Positions 1 through 8,396 are shown, counted from the first letter of the stretch. The stretch is 31,488 nucleotides of DNA from CAZPRQ01 sp964589415 (GCA_964589415.1 CAZPRQ010000010.1:1-31488), one strand, 5' to 3'. Notes: generated by a model from the sequence alone, not told the origin. Numbers and translations are program-made.

Positions 1-235
1 GCAAAGGTAGAAGAACCATAACCAAAGTTTATGTAGGTAGATGTTCCGTAGCCGTAGGAAGGAGTGTTAAACAACGTGGCAAAGGTGTTCGTGGCGTAAG
101 CAAAGGATGGGAAAGTAGAACTGTTGTAAGCATAAGTGGAATAACTGCCTAGACTGGCAGCAGTGGCAAAAGTGGTGGAAGCGTAGTTAAAAGATGGGAA
201 GGTAGAAGAAGCATAAGTATAGGTTGGGAAGACAT
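1..235 (-). repeat. Aromatic/Ser-Thr short repeats in the fibre protein
   Basis: On the minus strand this end encodes repeated short units of the form YxSSTF / YASTTF / FPSF[NA]YA, spaced about 9-17 residues apart. The DNA shows matching repeats built around gtagaagaa-cata blocks. The array continues past the window edge. Such short aromatic repeats are compatible with a fibrous beta-structure, but the fold is inferred. Confidence 0.6.
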
Positions 236-2615
236 CGTTAATGTTTAAAGTATTTCCTGCCCATGACAAGTTGTTTCCAGCGGTAATCCTGGTAGACGGA
301 GTATTGTAAAAGTCATTCCAGTTGGTGGTGCTGGCAGTAAGGGGAATATTGTAGCCAGACTGAACAGACAATGCATTCCCGGAAATTTGTAACGGAGCAC
401 TGGCCGACGTTATCCTGTTAGCGTAAGCAGTATCCCAATATGTAGAAGAAGCGTTTACAATTCCGTAAGCGGTATTCCAATTTGTAGCTGAAGCGGTAAG
501 AGGAACGGAGTAGCCCGAGGAAGGCTGCAGTGAAAATGTATGAATATTGGAAGCTGAAGAAATAAACAAGTCCAGACCACCGCTCGTGGAAGTGGCAAAA
601 GTTTGGGAAGAACCTGTTTGTCCGTTTAACTGGGTTATGGAACCACTCGATCCGACATCGGCAGCGCAAATAAACGAAAGAGTGGTCGTTGAGTATATAA
701 GCTTTTCGGTAGCGCTATTACAAGCGGTCAGTGCAGTATAATTATACCCTGTCCCATTACCAACCAATATTTGATGCACCGAGGGCAAAGTGGAAGTACC
801 AGTGCCTCCGTTAGCCACAGAGAGCACACCAGTTACGTCCGCTGAATTTAAATTTATAGCTCCATTGTAAAGTTCCCCGCCAGAAGTTGAACGCACAGGC
901 AAAGCCTGGTTAAGCGTGCCAAGAGTTGTGGTTCCGGTTACCGTTAAATTGCTTACGCTGGTAGTTGCCAAGCTGGATTGTCCGGACACGCCCAGGCTGC
1001 CTAAAACCTGGAGAGTATACCCGGGTGTAGAAGTGCCTATACCTACATTGCTGCCATTTACAAACAGACTGCTAGCAGGACTAATAGAGGCGGCAAAAGA
1101 CGGGTAATAACCTACCGCGAAAGGAGTTCCGCTGGCCACATTGCCGGAACCGGACCCGCTCCCGCAAGAGCCTCCTCCGCAACTAATATTTCCGGTGGCA
1201 TATATGTCGCCCACTACGGTTAAGGCAGAACTTGGCGTATTTGTGCCTACCCCCAGACGATTATTCACGCTGTCAAAATACAAATTCGCGTTACTTTGAG
1301 TCAGACCGTTCGTTCCCTGAAAAACCAAACTTCCTGCTGTAAAACCCAAATCCAAAGAACTAATAGTAGTTGTCGCCAAATTTACTGTTCCGGTAAAAGT
1401 AGTGGCGCCTTTAAACTCCGCCGTTCCTTCCGATACAAAAGACTCGTATACGCGAACGGTTTGAGCCACAAATTCTTTCGCTGACAAATACGTTACGCCA
1501 AGCACGCTTCCAGGAGTAAAACTATTACTATTGCCCGCCGGCTGAATGTAAGTAACTAAACTACTCCCGGACTCACCTTTCTCACCACTGTCTCCCTTGT
1601 CGCCTTTTTCTCCCTTAAACCTCCCTTGAGCCGCGTAAGCTTCTATGCGCCCATCAATAAGCGCGTAAAGCTGATCAAAATTTTGCACCTGGTCTGAAGT
1701 AACATTTTGAATAACTACGCGGTCTCGAATAATTCGTTCCGTAATTTGGGTTGAGCTTGCATTCTCGCCGCCTGTCTGCGTTATGGTTTGTTTTATTTGC
1801 GGATATACGGAAATGCTGTCACCGCTTTTTGTCGGCTTTTGGAATAAAATATTCCAACCGGCCAATAAAAGCACGGCGACCAATGTTATTGCCGCAATTG
1901 CTTTTTGGCCTGACGAAGATTCTTTAAAACTCGCGTATAGTTTGTTAACGGTTTTTTCATCTAACTGAGGCCCGGCTACATTGGTACGCGATACGTCCTT
2001 CTGCAAATCAAAATTGGAATTTAGCGGAAGCTGTCTGAGTGGATGATTGTAAATAACTTGCTTATTGTGAGAAGTTTGCGAATTTATGCTTGCGTCACTT
2101 ACCAAGTCTGAAGCGGCTAAATCCTGTTCCCCAATAACAATTTTTTCAAATTGTTCAGGATTCTTCTCCAATACATCCAAAAGTAGCCTATGCCCCGCCA
2201 CGCGCTTTTTCATTTTCTGAGCGTTCTTTTCAACCGAATCCAGAGCGCTTTCCAAATTATGAAAGACTTCTTCCTTCAAATCATGCAATTTTTCATCCGG
2301 ATTAAAAACAATTCCTACGGGCAAACGTCGGGTAATTTGGTTTTCATTACCATTTAATGCAGACTCGTCATTCTCTCCCATGTCGGCCACGCCATCTTGT
2401 GTTTCATTTCCTTTATTTGAATTTTCAGAATTCAAGGTTTTAAGAAAGTTTTCAAAGTCATTTTTCTGTATAGCCCAGCTTCTTCCAACCTTAAAGGCCT
2501 GAAGCTTGCCCGAACGACAAAGGTAGCCCAAATAATCCGGGTGATACCCGGTGATCTTTGAGGCTTCCTGGAGAGTAATTATTTTATTGTTTTCTTGGTC
2601 ATTACCTTCAGTCAC
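1..2615 (-). CDS. Membrane-spanning HTH protein with collagen-like and tail-fibre-like ectodomain (3' end beyond window)
   Basis: An open frame runs without a stop from a GTG at 2615 to the window edge, giving 871 residues. In-frame TAA lies six codons upstream, with no ATG between, so GTG is the likely start. Residues 13-50 form an excisionase/MerR-type winged HTH (LQEASKITGYHPDYLGYL, then GKLQAFKVGRSWAI). A polar, partly helical spacer follows, then a membrane segment at about 239-259 (AIAAITLVAVLLLAGW). The predicted outside part starts with a short stalk, has five to six Gly-X-Y triplets at 335-350 (GEKGDKGDSGEKGESG), then tail-fibre-like units such as NRLGVGTNTP and SNVGIGTSTP, a GGTGTSTL motif, and aromatic/Ser/Thr repeats up to the edge. 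The domains are seen in the sequence. A trimeric fibre is inferred from their resemblance to phage tail fibres. The topology (HTH inside, ectodomain outside) resembles ToxR/CadC receptors. The ligand, the DNA target and the C-terminus are unknown. Confidence 0.85.
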   Translation of the reverse strand, partial: MTEGNDQENNKIITLQEASKITGYHPDYLGYLCRSGKLQAFKVGRSWAIQKNDFENFLKTLNSENSNKGNETQDGVADMGENDESALNGNENQITRRLPVGIVFNPDEKLHDLKEEVFHNLESALDSVEKNAQKMKKRVAGHRLLLDVLEKNPEQFEKIVIGEQDLAASDLVSDASINSQTSHNKQVIYNHPLRQLPLNSNFDLQKDVSRTNVAGPQLDEKTVNKLYASFKESSSGQKAIAAITLVAVLLLAGWNILFQKPTKSGDSISVYPQIKQTITQTGGENASSTQITERIIRDRVVIQNVTSDQVQNFDQLYALIDGRIEAYAAQGRFKGEKGDKGDSGEKGESGSSLVTYIQPAGNSNSFTPGSVLGVTYLSAKEFVAQTVRVYESFVSEGTAEFKGATTFTGTVNLATTTISSLDLGFTAGSLVFQGTNGLTQSNANLYFDSVNNRLGVGTNTPSSALTVVGDIYATGNISCGGGSCGSGSGSGNVASGTPFAVGYYPSFAASISPASSLFVNGSNVGIGTSTPGYTLQVLGSLGVSGQSSLATTSVSNLTVTGTTTLGTLNQALPVRSTSGGELYNGAINLNSADVTGVLSVANGGTGTSTLPSVHQILVGNGTGYNYTALTACNSATEKLIYSTTTLSFICAADVGSSGSITQLNGQTGSSQTFATSTSGGLDLFISSASNIHTFSLQPSSGYSVPLTASATNWNTAYGIVNASSTYWDTAYANRITSASAPLQISGNALSVQSGYNIPLTASTTNWNDFYNTPSTRITAGNNLSWAGNTLNINDVFPTYTYASSTFPSFNYASTTFATAASLGSYSTYAYNSSTFPSFAYATNTFATLFNTPSYGYGTSTYINFGYGSSTF

Positions 2616-2679
2616 AGAATTGGGGTAGATTTAATTTACTTTTTAAAAACTGTTTTAGTTTCAAAGGCTTTTAGAAATC

Positions 2680-2691
2680 TCGGATATCCGA
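2680..2691. promoter_or_regulatory. 12-bp palindrome, candidate operator
   Basis: TCGGATATCCGA is a perfect 12-base palindrome inside otherwise AT-rich DNA. It lies just downstream of the predicted transcription start of the HTH-fibre gene, where a dimeric repressor could act. The HTH protein itself is one candidate binder. This is inference from position only. Confidence 0.35.
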
Positions 2692-2704
2692 TATGCCTAC
2701 ATTT

Positions 2705-2733
2705 ATTATAAAAAGTAAAAAACAAATTGACCA
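2705..2733 (-). promoter_or_regulatory. Predicted promoter of the HTH-fibre gene
   Basis: On the minus strand TGGTCA (2733-2728, four of six matches to TTGACA) is followed after 17 bases by TATAAT (2710-2705). The predicted start of transcription, near 2699, leaves a leader of about 84 bases before the GTG at 2615. The palindrome at 2680-2691 would lie just downstream of the transcription start. Confidence 0.5.
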
Positions 2734-3254
2734 ATTTTTAGGAAAAATAATGAACAATTAGAATAACGCGCTAAATGCCCAAAATAGTGCTAAAAATAAT
2801 TTATAAATAAGTTTCATTAACTTTACTTAAACGTGTCTTCGCAGCCCAATTTTTCGCCTTAAAACTTGTATTGTATATATCTATAAAAAAATTGGCGTAA
2901 ATTCCCATAATTAAATTTTTATAGTTAATTTTTTTGAAACAATGTAATAAAATCTAGGAATATATTTTTGACATACATGGTAAACATAACAGAAGAATAC
3001 CTCAGTACTCTTAAAATAAGGCTGTAATCTATAATACAAAGTATAATTACATTTGTTTTACAGAGAATTTTTCTATAAATCATTGTAATTTTTGTCTAAA
3101 GTTCCACAAATTAGAAATTGCTTATATATACAAGGATACGGTTTTTTTAAAACCTAATCATTATTATTTTTACAATATTTTTTTTAAAATTAGTCAAAGT
3201 TTTTACTAAAATAAAATTCCTACTTATCCACACATTTTTCCAAAAAATAGACAT

Positions 3255-3283
3255 TTGACACAAACGTTTGATAAGAATAAAAT
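3255..3283 (+). promoter_or_regulatory. Predicted promoter for the riboswitch transcript
   Basis: TTGACA at 3255-3260, a 17-base spacer, and TAAAAT at 3278-3283 form a good sigma70-type promoter. The spacer contains the palindrome CAAACGTTTG (3261-3270), a possible operator. The predicted start, near 3290, lies immediately before the conserved riboswitch core. Confidence 0.6.
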
Positions 3284-3290
3284 TCAGGAA

Positions 3291-3450
3291 CAAACTAAAT
3301 ACTGACAAATTAGGGAAGCGGGGTGAGTCTCAAAAATAAAGACAATTCCCCCACTGTGCCGCAACCGTGAATGTATTTTTACCGGTTTTAAATTTATACC
3401 GGAAAATTTACACAAGTCGGGTCGCTAATTTGCCGCTAACTCCCGAGCAG
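3291..3450 (+). promoter_or_regulatory. Cobalamin (B12) riboswitch aptamer
   Basis: The leader carries the hallmarks of the cobalamin riboswitch family in the right order. There is a GGGAAGCGGGGTGAG segment (3313-3327), then a GGGG/CCCC pairing (3320-3323 with 3348-3351) enclosing a GTCT/AGAC stem. CACTGTGCCGCAACCGTGA (3352-3370) follows, close to the family's conserved CCGC-AACTGTGA block. A peripheral CCGGT/ACCGG hairpin (3382-3402) comes next, then AAGTCGGG...TTGCC (3414-3434), which resembles the B12 box. Ligand identity and exact ends are inferred from motifs. A covariance-model search against Rfam Cobalamin (RF00174) would settle it. Confidence 0.82.
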
Positions 3451-3465
3451 GAATTTTATTTTTTT

Positions 3466-3493
3466 ATCCGCCCGTGAGGCGGATATTTTGTTT
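3466..3493 (+). terminator. Riboswitch-linked intrinsic terminator
   Basis: A seven-base-pair stem ATCCGCC/GGCGGAT with a CGTGA loop (3466-3484) is followed by a T-rich tail ATTTTGTTT. It sits between the aptamer and the ATG at 3521. It is the natural expression platform for premature termination when cobalamin is bound; the switching logic is inferred. Confidence 0.7.
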
Positions 3494-3520
3494 CTGAAAA
3501 ATTAACGCTTTAGCCCAGCC

Positions 3521-5338
3521 ATGAAAAAATTATCTATTTTTGTTGCTTTTGCAATACTCGCAAATATATTTTTTTTGCCAATTCTGGCCAGCGCCAATTA
3601 CAATCCGGAGTCGGCAAAAAACTATTTACTCTTAAAAAACTCCAGCGCGTGGACAACTATGGGACTGGTAGCTTTAAATTCTCCGAACATACCTTCCGAA
3701 CATTTAAAAAATATATTTGGGACGGCTAACGATTATGCCGCGGCAATCCTCGCGGTTACAGCCATAAAAAAGGACCCTAAAACTTTTGGCTCTATAAACT
3801 ATGTAGAAGAATTAAAAAAATTTTACACCAACGGACAATTGGGCGAAATAACAACACTGAATGATGATATATTTGGTCTGCTCGCGCTTTTAAGTGCCGG
3901 CGAAGATAAATCAACCAAAGAGATAAACGGCATTAAAAACTACTTGCTCTCAAAACAAAAGTCGAATGGCGGGTGGGGCTTTATGACCGACGGAGGGAGT
4001 GATAGCAACATGACCGCGGCGGCCATTGTGGCTCTTACCGCGGCGGGCATGTCGGAACAAGATTTGCCTATTCAAAATGGCTTGGACTATTTAAAGACAA
4101 CTCAAAACAGCGATGGCGGTTTCACTTACGACCCAAAAAGCAGTTACGGCAACACTTCCGACGCTTCCTCAACCGCCTGGGTAGTATGGGCGCTAAACTC
4201 CCTTGGCATACAACCAAGCACCTGGAGCAAAGGAGGAAATTCTCCCACACATTACTTAAGCCAACTGCAAACGGATGCCGGATATTTTAAGTTCCAACCA
4301 AACAGCAACGAGGACGCCTTCTCCCCCGTCACTACCGCTTACACTGCCATTGCCCTGGCTGGGAAAAGTTTACCTCTGGCAATTGCCAACTCTCCCTTGC
4401 CGGAAACTAAGGTTAATGTGCGTATTGAGGGAACCACGGAAAACTTATGCTCAGTCGAAGGCCGGGGCTTTACCGCTCTGGAAGCGGTAAAAAATGCCGC
4501 AAAGGACTGTGACCTTACGTATGAAATAAAAGATACAGCTTACGGGCCGTATCTTGCGGCCATTGGAAGTTACGCCTCCAGCGGCCTTACGGGATGGATG
4601 TACCTGGTAAATAGCATTTCTCCGGATCTGGGAGCGTCGGATTATAAGCTTAAAGAAGGCGACTCGGTACTATGGTATTTTGGCGACTTTGGCTGGAAGC
4701 CAAGCAGAATTAGCCTATCAGAAAAAACAATTGAAAAAAATAACCATGTTGAAGTAACGGTTGAAAATTTCGAAAATAACACCTGGAAACCCGCGGATGG
4801 CGCGACAGTTTTTTATGGAATAAACACGCAACTGACCGATAAAACCGGCAAGCTTAAAATTTCTCCTGCCGAAGGATACTATAAAGTTTACGCCCAGCAA
4901 TCCGGCAGCATTAGAAGCAATTCTCTTCAGCTTAAGGTCGGTCGTCCGTCTTCGGCCAACTTAAACCTCTCTGCCAATTTAACTAACGGGCAAGTGCTTG
5001 GCGAAAATGACAACAGCATACCCGCTTCCGGCGTTGCTTTTACCGTTAACCCAGAAGATATTAATTTTGGCGAATTTAAAACCGGGGATACGGTAAATAA
5101 AAATTTTACTTTAGTCAACACAGGCAGCCACAATATAACCGTGGAAGCGGAAGTCAGCGGGGATTCTTTATTTATTGAAAACTTAAAGCTTGAAAATGCC
5201 ATCTGGAGAAAATTTCGCATTGCAGCGGAACCTGGACAAAACAAACAAATTAGCGCGAGCCTAAGCGCGCCTTTGGGGAAAAATTACGGCCAAGGAAATA
5301 AAACGGGGCGGTTGATTTTCTGGGCTACTCCGCAATAA
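3521..5338 (+). CDS. Secreted transcobalamin-like cobalamin-binding protein (alpha/alpha barrel + DUF4430)
   Basis: 605 residues. A signal peptide spans about 1-25 (cleavage near ASA-NY). Residues 28-282 are helical repeats of the prenyltransferase/terpene-cyclase barrel type, with QW-like motifs QKSNGGWGF and QNSDGGFTY and recurring xxALxxxG helices. Residues 297-394 match DUF4430, the family related to the transcobalamin/intrinsic-factor beta domain: WMYLVN, then YKLKEGDSVLWYFGDFGW. An Ig-like domain (about 400-473) and a C-terminal beta-sandwich (about 500-603) with INFGEF...NFTLVNTG follow. Animal B12 carriers bind cobalamin between a helical barrel and this beta domain, so the pairing here, behind a cobalamin riboswitch, points to extracellular B12 capture rather than terpene chemistry. 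There is no membrane anchor, and the next gene may supply one. No Shine-Dalgarno is seen before the ATG. Cobalamin binding is inferred and has not been shown. Confidence 0.8.
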   Translation: MKKLSIFVAFAILANIFFLPILASANYNPESAKNYLLLKNSSAWTTMGLVALNSPNIPSEHLKNIFGTANDYAAAILAVTAIKKDPKTFGSINYVEELKKFYTNGQLGEITTLNDDIFGLLALLSAGEDKSTKEINGIKNYLLSKQKSNGGWGFMTDGGSDSNMTAAAIVALTAAGMSEQDLPIQNGLDYLKTTQNSDGGFTYDPKSSYGNTSDASSTAWVVWALNSLGIQPSTWSKGGNSPTHYLSQLQTDAGYFKFQPNSNEDAFSPVTTAYTAIALAGKSLPLAIANSPLPETKVNVRIEGTTENLCSVEGRGFTALEAVKNAAKDCDLTYEIKDTAYGPYLAAIGSYASSGLTGWMYLVNSISPDLGASDYKLKEGDSVLWYFGDFGWKPSRISLSEKTIEKNNHVEVTVENFENNTWKPADGATVFYGINTQLTDKTGKLKISPAEGYYKVYAQQSGSIRSNSLQLKVGRPSSANLNLSANLTNGQVLGENDNSIPASGVAFTVNPEDINFGEFKTGDTVNKNFTLVNTGSHNITVEAEVSGDSLFIENLKLENAIWRKFRIAAEPGQNKQISASLSAPLGKNYGQGNKTGRLIFWATPQ

Positions 5339-5468
5339 TTTTTCCTTGCAGCAGGACTTAAGAGGTATTGAATCCGCTTATCCAGCCACAGGCTGACAAA
5401 CTCTCGCCTGCGCAACAAATACAAAACTCCCAATGCCAAAAAATCGGCCAATTAATAAATCTTGACTT

Positions 5469-6017
5469 ATGCTTTTTAAACTATTTATGTATATATTTAT
5501 TTGTGTTTTGTTAGGAGTCCCCCTGCCCGCGCACGCGTCCGGCATACAAGTTTCTCCTGCCAAGCTTATATTTTCGCTAAATTCCAAAGTTCAAAAAACC
5601 AGTTTAGAAATAACAATAGCCAATCCCACCGCGGACGTACAAATTTACGAACTTTACGCGGACAATTACGCCGAAAATTTTTCTATTGAACCCAAAAGCT
5701 TTACTTTGGAATCCGGGGCAAGAAAAACCGCCAAACTGACGTTTGACATAAACGGATTTGAGCCCGAAAAAAGCATTGCCTTGGCAGGTAACATCTCTAT
5801 TGTGGGACAACCTCTGGCTGAAAGCCGCGTAAACACCGGCGCGGGAGTAAAGCTACCGTTTACCGTTGAAATTTATGAAACCGACCAACCTAACCCTTCA
5901 GTCAACTTGCCGGACTGGGTTATGTTACTTACCGGGGCAGGTGCCATGGCATTTATAATTTTTATTGTAAAGCGTTTTAAGATATTTTCTGCTTTTTACA
6001 ATGCCGTAAAAAGATAA
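5469..6017 (+). CDS. Small secreted Ig-like protein with C-terminal membrane anchor
   Basis: 182 residues. A signal peptide (1-23, ending PAHA before SGIQVSP) is followed by one Ig-like/DUF916-like beta-sandwich of about 110 residues, with the typical SPAKLIFSLN start and an LEITIANPT strand. A membrane helix lies at about 149-167 (WVMLLTGAGAMAFIIFIVKR) with a short basic cytoplasmic tail, so the Ig domain faces outward. It starts 130 bases after the transcobalamin-like gene with no promoter or terminator that I can identify between them, so the riboswitch probably controls both. The gap has only a weak CAGCC-ACA-GGCTG hairpin (5383-5395). A role as membrane anchor or docking partner for the B12-binding protein is inference. 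It may simply be another surface beta-sandwich protein. Confidence 0.72.
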   Translation: MLFKLFMYIFICVLLGVPLPAHASGIQVSPAKLIFSLNSKVQKTSLEITIANPTADVQIYELYADNYAENFSIEPKSFTLESGARKTAKLTFDINGFEPEKSIALAGNISIVGQPLAESRVNTGAGVKLPFTVEIYETDQPNPSVNLPDWVMLLTGAGAMAFIIFIVKRFKIFSAFYNAVKR

Positions 6018-6058
6018 CGGACAAAAGCAAGGAATTACATTAAAAATTTAACCTATTA

Positions 6059-6094
6059 AAAAAGCCGTCCCTCCAAAGGGCGGGACGGCTTTTT
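6059..6094. terminator. Bidirectional terminator between convergent genes
   Basis: A perfect 13-base-pair inverted repeat (6059-6071 with 6082-6094, AAAAAGCCGTCCC and its complement) has a ten-base loop. A-run and T-run edges make it a working hairpin-plus-U-tract for both the plus-strand pair ending at 6017 and the minus-strand gene ending at 6102. Confidence 0.85.
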
Positions 6095-6101
6095 AAACAA
6101 A

Positions 6102-8396
6102 CTATTGGGCCGGTAAGACAGTTATATACTTTCTGGCCAAAAGTATTCCGCGCTTATTGGGTAAGCTGTAAAACTCCAGCTTACTGCGGCTGTTAGCCGC
6201 AAGAATAATTTCCTGGCTGCCTCGCTCGGCCGCACTTGAGGCAACAGTTGTATTATTTATGCTTAAAGATCCGTTTTTTATTAGCGTCCGCCGCCAGGTA
6301 AGCAAATACACCCAGTTATTATTCTCATAACGCAGCGGTTGTATTGTTATGTTTAAACTCCTGTTGTTTACCAATGTAATTTGAGGATAGCTGGGAACTT
6401 GTAGAGAAGGAGCGCTAAAACTAAATTTTAAATCCACCGGGCCATTGGCACTGCCGGTTATGCCTTCAAGCCGCCAATACGGATCTCCCGGCCACCAATA
6501 GGAAGCAGAGTTTACAATAGCCGCGGTCGAAGCCAGCCGGGTACCGGAACCTCTAAGGCTATTATGAAAAACATCCCCTCCATAAAACTCCTCACTTACC
6601 AAATAATACTGTGTATTGGGTTCAAGTTTTACCACGGATGGCAAGGCACCATAGACAAATTGTCCCGCGTCCTTACCGGCCATATTTATGGTTACTGTGC
6701 CCAAACTTTCCTCGCCGGTGCTTTGCGTTTCGGGATTTTTTACCGCCACCAATTTTACCCGGTGAATTTGCTTATTGCCGGGCAGCGAGTATCTTCCAAG
6801 CTCCGTTACGTATAGCGCCTTACTGCCTACGGTAAACTTAAACCCCGCCCATCCGCCATGCTGGTTAAACGCTTCACCCAAAGACTCAATATTCACCATT
6901 CCAGTAGGGCCGGCTACCGGAGCGGGGGCAGGCATGGGAGCAGGGCTAGGCGCGGGTGCGACAGTAGTGCAATCCTGACTTTGCGCGGGCGAAACAGCGG
7001 TTAATCCTCCCCTGTTAGAATCGGATATGGCGCCGTAAGCGTTGTTCGCAAAACAATTGCCTGAAGATTCTATACCGCTTATGCTACCCGAAGATTTTTG
7101 GTATATGGAAAGTCCGTACTGCTTGTTTCCGACAAATTTATTGTTTACAAACTTCACTCCTGTTATATTTCCCGCGTCATTATACATTGCCACACCATGC
7201 AGGAAATGGTTTTTAAAGGTATTATCTCTCACTTCAATATTGGAGGCACTTAAGCCCCCAAGCGGATTGATTATCAAGCCCACATCCTGGCTGGAATTAT
7301 TTTCATAAGCATCTCCCGCTTGGTTGGAAACAATACTTAAGCCATTGGCATTAAATATCATAATCCCCGCGTGCCAGCCATTTAAACCGTTAGTATGATT
7401 ATTACGCACAATATTGTCCGATATATCTGAATCTTTCAGCAAGGCAGGGGCGTAAATTCCCGCCAAACCGTTATTTGCCGCAATATTCCTTTTTATACTC
7501 ACGCTTAAAACTTGCGCCACCCTATCGTCTATTTGTATGCCATGAAGCGAGTTGCCAGTAAGGGAGTTGTCGTAAATAAGGGCTTTACCCATACCGCCAT
7601 CGCCTTGCACAAATTTTATACCGGCTCCGTTGGTATTTGAAACGGTGTTTTTCTCAATTAGCGGTGAAATACCCATAACCACAATACCGGTAGCTCCAAT
7701 GCCTGAAAGCGAATTACCTCTGACCGTCGCACTCCACTCTGTTTTATCTTCCCCGGCATTGCCAAACCACATCCCTCTGGTCCCGTCCGGCTGTCCGTTA
7801 TATGTTCCCTGCCCGGTACCCGTTACGATATTATTTAAATAAAAGTTGTTTCTATTATTTACCCCTACCATGGCGGCATTAGCCGGATAACTCACATTCT
7901 TTATGGTATTCCCTTCCACAATGCAATTGGAAGTATTGGAAAAACCAAACGGCGCCGCGCCAACGCTATTGCCTTCCCATACTAAATTTTTTACACTGCA
8001 GCCATTTATATTTTTTACAACAAACATTACCGGCCAAAACCCTGGTATGCCCTGCCCGGAAGGCGCCAGCGACTTAAAGCCCCCACCGTTTTCTCCCACA
8101 ATACTCACGCCGTCTTTCCCGGAAAGCTCGATGCCGCTAAAACCCACACCTGCCCGGCAGTCCACCACTAACGTATCACCGGCTTTGAGCATTTCTAATA
8201 CTGACTTAACTGTCTGAGATTGGTCTGTATTTTCTCCGCATGCTCCATACGAGGATAGCCTATACTGGCTGGCTGTCCTAGCAAAATCGGGAAAATATAA
8301 AAATGCGGTAACCGACAAACTGGTTACGATAAAAATAAACGTTTTTGTAAGCGTAGAAATATAAAATTCTTGAAAAAAATATGTCTTAAAAACCAT
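6102..8396 (-). CDS. Secreted right-handed parallel beta-helix protein
   Basis: About 764 residues from ATG 8396; a TTG two codons upstream would give 766. The N-terminus has a hydrophobic export segment (TFIFIVTSLSVTAFLYF). Residues about 65-465 form PbH1/NosD-type parallel beta-helix coils, seen as recurring IxxN and NxxxGI units (for example VEGNTIKNV, NTNGAGIKF, SLHGIQIDD, NNGLAGIYA). A Pro/Ala linker (about 480-500) leads to a domain of roughly 160 residues with YVTELGRYSLPGNKQIHRV, AGQFVYGAL and YYLVSEEFYGGD, a beta-sandwich type seen in carbohydrate-associated secreted proteins. A roughly 100-residue terminal beta domain ends the protein. Parallel beta-helices usually bind or cleave polysaccharide, but I cannot identify catalytic residues, so enzymatic activity is open. 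It lies 80 bases downstream of the 974-residue giant and may be co-transcribed with it. Confidence 0.78.
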   Translation of the reverse strand: MVFKTYFFQEFYISTLTKTFIFIVTSLSVTAFLYFPDFARTASQYRLSSYGACGENTDQSQTVKSVLEMLKAGDTLVVDCRAGVGFSGIELSGKDGVSIVGENGGGFKSLAPSGQGIPGFWPVMFVVKNINGCSVKNLVWEGNSVGAAPFGFSNTSNCIVEGNTIKNVSYPANAAMVGVNNRNNFYLNNIVTGTGQGTYNGQPDGTRGMWFGNAGEDKTEWSATVRGNSLSGIGATGIVVMGISPLIEKNTVSNTNGAGIKFVQGDGGMGKALIYDNSLTGNSLHGIQIDDRVAQVLSVSIKRNIAANNGLAGIYAPALLKDSDISDNIVRNNHTNGLNGWHAGIMIFNANGLSIVSNQAGDAYENNSSQDVGLIINPLGGLSASNIEVRDNTFKNHFLHGVAMYNDAGNITGVKFVNNKFVGNKQYGLSIYQKSSGSISGIESSGNCFANNAYGAISDSNRGGLTAVSPAQSQDCTTVAPAPSPAPMPAPAPVAGPTGMVNIESLGEAFNQHGGWAGFKFTVGSKALYVTELGRYSLPGNKQIHRVKLVAVKNPETQSTGEESLGTVTINMAGKDAGQFVYGALPSVVKLEPNTQYYLVSEEFYGGDVFHNSLRGSGTRLASTAAIVNSASYWWPGDPYWRLEGITGSANGPVDLKFSFSAPSLQVPSYPQITLVNNRSLNITIQPLRYENNNWVYLLTWRRTLIKNGSLSINNTTVASSAAERGSQEIILAANSRSKLEFYSLPNKRGILLARKYITVLPAQ

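Larger units (their letters stand above)
2616..3254. other. AT-rich divergent intergenic region
   Basis: About 640 bases with no plausible coding frame: every frame is interrupted by frequent stops. Apart from the minus-strand promoter and palindrome near its left end, it holds long A and T runs and weak -10-like words but no clear RNA gene. It separates the divergent HTH-fibre gene from the riboswitch-controlled pair. Confidence 0.6.

Noticed and set aside
1..235. Short direct repeats at the left edge considered as a CRISPR array.
   Set aside because: The units lie in one open frame, vary in sequence and spacing, and have no unique spacers of constant length. They encode protein repeats.
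3276..3460. AATAAAATTC (3276-3285) is exactly complementary to GAATTTTATT (3451-3460) and could be the closing P1 stem of the riboswitch.
   Set aside because: The 5' arm overlaps the -10 box of the best promoter (3278-3283), so it would not be transcribed from there, and the match is AT-only apart from one pair. I kept it out of the aptamer model, although a promoter further upstream would revive it.
3521..5338. Reading the 605-residue protein as a squalene/terpene cyclase or prenyltransferase from its QW-like repeats.
   Set aside because: The typical catalytic Asp motif of squalene-hopene cyclases (DxDDTA) is absent, a signal peptide and a DUF4430 domain are present, and a cobalamin riboswitch precedes it. 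The barrel is better explained as a binding scaffold.
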